A stretch of DNA of 8,047 bases from Bacteroidales bacterium UBA1237 (lineage in GTDB: Bacteria > Bacteroidota > Bacteroidia > Bacteroidales > UBA932), in assembly GCA_002308935.1 (NCBI GenBank), contig DBWN01000223.1:1734-9780 (forward strand). Reading direction: 5' to 3'. Position numbers and translations under genes: made by a program. The notes beneath the pieces were generated by a model that was not told where the DNA came from, ran no database searches, and saw only the letters and a program-made list of their open reading frames with translations. Shown piece by piece: positions 6,780 through 8,047 of this stretch. Numbering within the stretch: position 1 is the stretch's first letter; every line of letters starts with the position of its first letter.

Positions 6780-6808
6780 ACCGCTCCTTCGGGGGCGGTT
6801 TTCTTTTT
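6780..6808 (+). terminator. Strong rho-independent terminator after the lipoprotein gene
   Basis: ACCGCTCC (6780-6787) pairs with GGGGCGGT (6792-6799), with one T-G wobble, around a TTCG tetraloop. TTTTCTTTTT follows at once (6799-6808). The GC-rich 8-bp stem, stable loop and T-tract are classic for an intrinsic terminator on the plus strand, placed 24 bases after the stop codon at 6755. On the minus strand the same stem lacks a following T-tract, so it is not evidently bidirectional, although the unknown gene ends only 26 bases away. Confidence 0.92.
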
Positions 6809-6833
6809 GTGGCATGTCGTGGGAAAGACAGGA

Positions 6834-7295
6834 TTACTCGGGTGCGGCCCAAACGAAAAGTCCCTCAGATGCGGCTATGCTGCTGACAAGGGAAAGAAGT
6901 TCCCCCTTAAGGTTGTAGGCCGTCATGTAATGGTCCTCGCCGTTGAAGGTGATGAGGGTCTTCTTCCCGTTCAGAAGGAAATACACCCATCCGCACTTGC
7001 CGTCTTTCGGGGTGAACCTTTCCAGCAGATCCTCCGGAGAGGGGTTCTCTGTCCAGAAATCCCCTTCATCGCTCATCAGAAGAGTCTCGTAGCAATTGAG
7101 TTTGAGAAGAAGGGACGCGAACTTCGAGCATATCCCGCTGAAAACGGGAGCTGAAAGAAAGTGCCTTTCAATTTCGAAATACTGCCCCTTGGAAAGTGCG
7201 GGAACCCTATGAGGCAGGATGTCGATAAGGTGATACGGCTTTGTGAGGAGGAGTTCGACAGTTTCCTCATCATGTTCCCTTAAAGTCTCTTCCAT
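6834..7295 (-). CDS. Conserved-looking hypothetical protein, 153 residues, cytoplasmic
   Basis: A complete 153-residue protein from ATG 7295 to TAG 6834. I cannot assign a family or function. It has no signal peptide or transmembrane segment and so is probably cytoplasmic. The first ~25 residues are acidic and helical (MEETLREHDEETVELLL), followed by LIDILPHRVP, GQYFEIERHFL (37-47), a hydrophobic helix with KFASLLLKLNCYE (58-70), a WTENPSPEDLLERF stretch (81-94), two strands (GWVYFLLNG and KTLITFNGEDHYMTAYN) and a final helix ending SEGLFVWAAPE. The ordered alternation of helix, strand and helix and the normal amino-acid mix indicate a real folded protein rather than a chance frame. I have an unverified impression that similar small proteins occur across Bacteroidales. 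It lies 122 bases after the DUF1573 gene on the same strand, separated by a large inverted repeat that may end upstream transcription. It converges with the lipoprotein gene. Confidence 0.75.
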   Translation of the reverse strand: MEETLREHDEETVELLLTKPYHLIDILPHRVPALSKGQYFEIERHFLSAPVFSGICSKFASLLLKLNCYETLLMSDEGDFWTENPSPEDLLERFTPKDGKCGWVYFLLNGKKTLITFNGEDHYMTAYNLKGELLSLVSSIAASEGLFVWAAPE

Positions 7296-7336
7296 GTCGC
7301 TTTTGTTCTTTTATTATGGCTTTTTCCAGAAGAAAA

Positions 7337-7407
7337 GCACCCCGTCATCCTGAAAAACGAGGTGGCACTTGGAACCTGTAAAACAGATCCCCAGGATGTC
7401 GGGGTGC
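7337..7407 (-). terminator. Long inverted repeat, terminator-like for the DUF1573 gene
   Basis: Arms 7337-7352 (GCACCCCGTCATCCTG) and 7392-7407 (CAGGATGTCGGGGTGC) are reverse complements except for one central T/T mismatch, 15 of 16 positions. The 39-base interior holds a second hairpin: CTGT 7376-7379 with ACAG 7383-7386, closed further out by GGA 7371-7373 with TCC 7388-7390. On the minus strand the structure begins 11 bases after the DUF1573 stop codon and is followed by TTTTCTTCT, as expected of an intrinsic terminator. The arms and loop are much longer than a simple terminator, so an interspersed intergenic repeat or a structured RNA is an alternative. Confidence 0.6.
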
Positions 7408-7417
7408 GGATGCTTCT

Positions 7418-8047
7418 TTATTCTATCGCTCCGGTGAGGAACAGGTTCACAATGGGACGGAGAGGGGAATTCGTGGTGAGGGTCACTATGACGAGAGCCT
7501 CTCCTTTGGGCATCCCCTTGGTGTCAAGATGTACGGTCACTGTCCCTTTCTGTCCGGGTTTCACATCTTTGACGGGATCCGCGGTGGTGGCGTCCCAGTC
7601 GGCGTCAACCTTGTAGACATGAAGGTCGCTCTTGCCCCTGTTCGTGAAGTTGAATACCGCATCAATTTTCGTCCCCGCTTTGACCACATTGAAAGTGTAG
7701 TTGCTGGAATCGAACACGGGCTGAGCGCCTTTGTTCCTCTCTTCCTGGGTCATGTCCGAGAAATCCTCCTTTGTGAATGCCCAGAACGATATCGGAGTGC
7801 TTCCCTGTACCTTGCCTCCTATCATAGGGGTGGCATAATACCAATTCTTCCCCCATTTTTGCCTGGAGGAAGAAATCGTGTAAGTGAGTGTCGCGGTTGA
7901 ACCGGCCGGTATCGGATTCGGGGAGACTGACACTTTCAATCCGTCCGTCACGTCCTTGAATGTCACATTGGCGGGTGAGGAGGAAAAGTTTGCGATGAAT
8001 ATCTTGTCGCTCCTCTGGCTGCCCTGGTCCATGTTGCCGAGTTTGAT
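7418..8047 (-). CDS. DUF1573-domain protein, partial: N-terminus beyond right edge
   Basis: The reading frame is open to the right edge, so the Met codon at 8030-8032 is internal. Translation from 8047 begins IKLGNMDQGSQRSDKIFIAN, which reads straight into the domain, and the true start lies outside the window. The 209 residues seen hold the end of one Ig-like repeat (residues 1-60, with NPIPAGSTATLTYTI), a linker with WGKNWYYATP (65-74) and WAFTKEDFSDMT (89-100), and a C-terminal DUF1573 domain (about 109-209: YTFNVVKAGTKIDAVFNF, VKPGQKGTVTVHLDTKG, VTLTTNSPLRPIVNLFLTG). DUF1573 proteins are usually exported and resemble ASH/MSP-type Ig domains; their role is not established. Members often carry an SCGCT motif after the second strand; here the equivalent place reads KVDADWDATT, with no cysteine. 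The repeat architecture suggests a full length near 350-400 residues with an N-terminal signal sequence, which cannot be seen. The gene ends 11 bases before the inverted repeat. Confidence 0.88.
   Translation of the reverse strand: MKLGNMDQGSQRSDKIFIANFSSSPANVTFKDVTDGLKVSVSPNPIPAGSTATLTYTISSSRQKWGKNWYYATPMIGGKVQGSTPISFWAFTKEDFSDMTQEERNKGAQPVFDSSNYTFNVVKAGTKIDAVFNFTNRGKSDLHVYKVDADWDATTADPVKDVKPGQKGTVTVHLDTKGMPKGEALVIVTLTTNSPLRPIVNLFLTGAIE

Noticed and set aside
7529..7900. Plus-strand frame within the DUF1573 gene
   Set aside because: It is antisense to a coding frame with clear DUF1573 repeats.
7418..8032. DUF1573 gene taken as starting at the ATG at 8032
   Set aside because: The frame is open upstream to the edge, and the five codons before it (IKLGN) continue the repeat pattern; no signal peptide follows this Met, though family members are exported.

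Overview
The window looks like ordinary chromosomal DNA from a member of the Bacteroidota, most likely Bacteroidales. Several things point there. The topoisomerase IV B subunit has the phylum-typical N-terminal and TOPRIM sequence. There is a DUF1573 protein of the kind common in gut Bacteroidales and a TonB-dependent receptor next to an outer-membrane-type lipoprotein. Shine-Dalgarno sequences are nearly absent, and a TAnnTTTG promoter element (TATATTTG) sits just in front of the receptor. No rRNA, tRNA, CRISPR array, insertion sequence or phage gene is visible. The organism assignment is inference from gene content.

Layout. (1) Positions 1-3562, minus strand: a probable parE > acyltransferase > acyl-CoA ligase gene row. 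It reads right to left as parE (topoisomerase IV subunit B), a PlsC-type lysophospholipid/glycerophospholipid acyltransferase, and a long-chain acyl-CoA synthetase whose C-terminal part runs off the left edge. The two lipid genes are a logical pair: the ligase activates fatty acids and the acyltransferase places acyl groups on a glycerol-phosphate type acceptor. (2) Positions 3563-3750: a divergent intergenic region with a perfect AT-rich dyad, a small hairpin in the probable parE leader, and the receptor promoter. (3) Positions 3751-6755, plus strand: a BtuB/siderophore-type TonB-dependent outer-membrane receptor (GTG start), then a lipoprotein made of two tandem copies of one ~140-residue domain. 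A strong intrinsic terminator follows at 6780-6808. A weaker terminator-like hairpin lies at the receptor stop codon, so the lipoprotein may be expressed partly independently. (4) Positions 6834-8047, minus strand: a DUF1573-domain protein whose N-terminus lies beyond the right edge, a large near-perfect inverted repeat with a T-rich tail, and a 153-residue protein of unknown function. It converges with the receptor/lipoprotein pair.

The least explained parts are the receptor/duplicated-lipoprotein pair, the unknown 153-residue protein, the long inverted repeat at 7337-7407 and the dyad at 3609-3633. I see no convincing new defence, mobile or biosynthetic system. There is no gene-free stretch longer than 300 bases; the longest is the 188-base divergent region.
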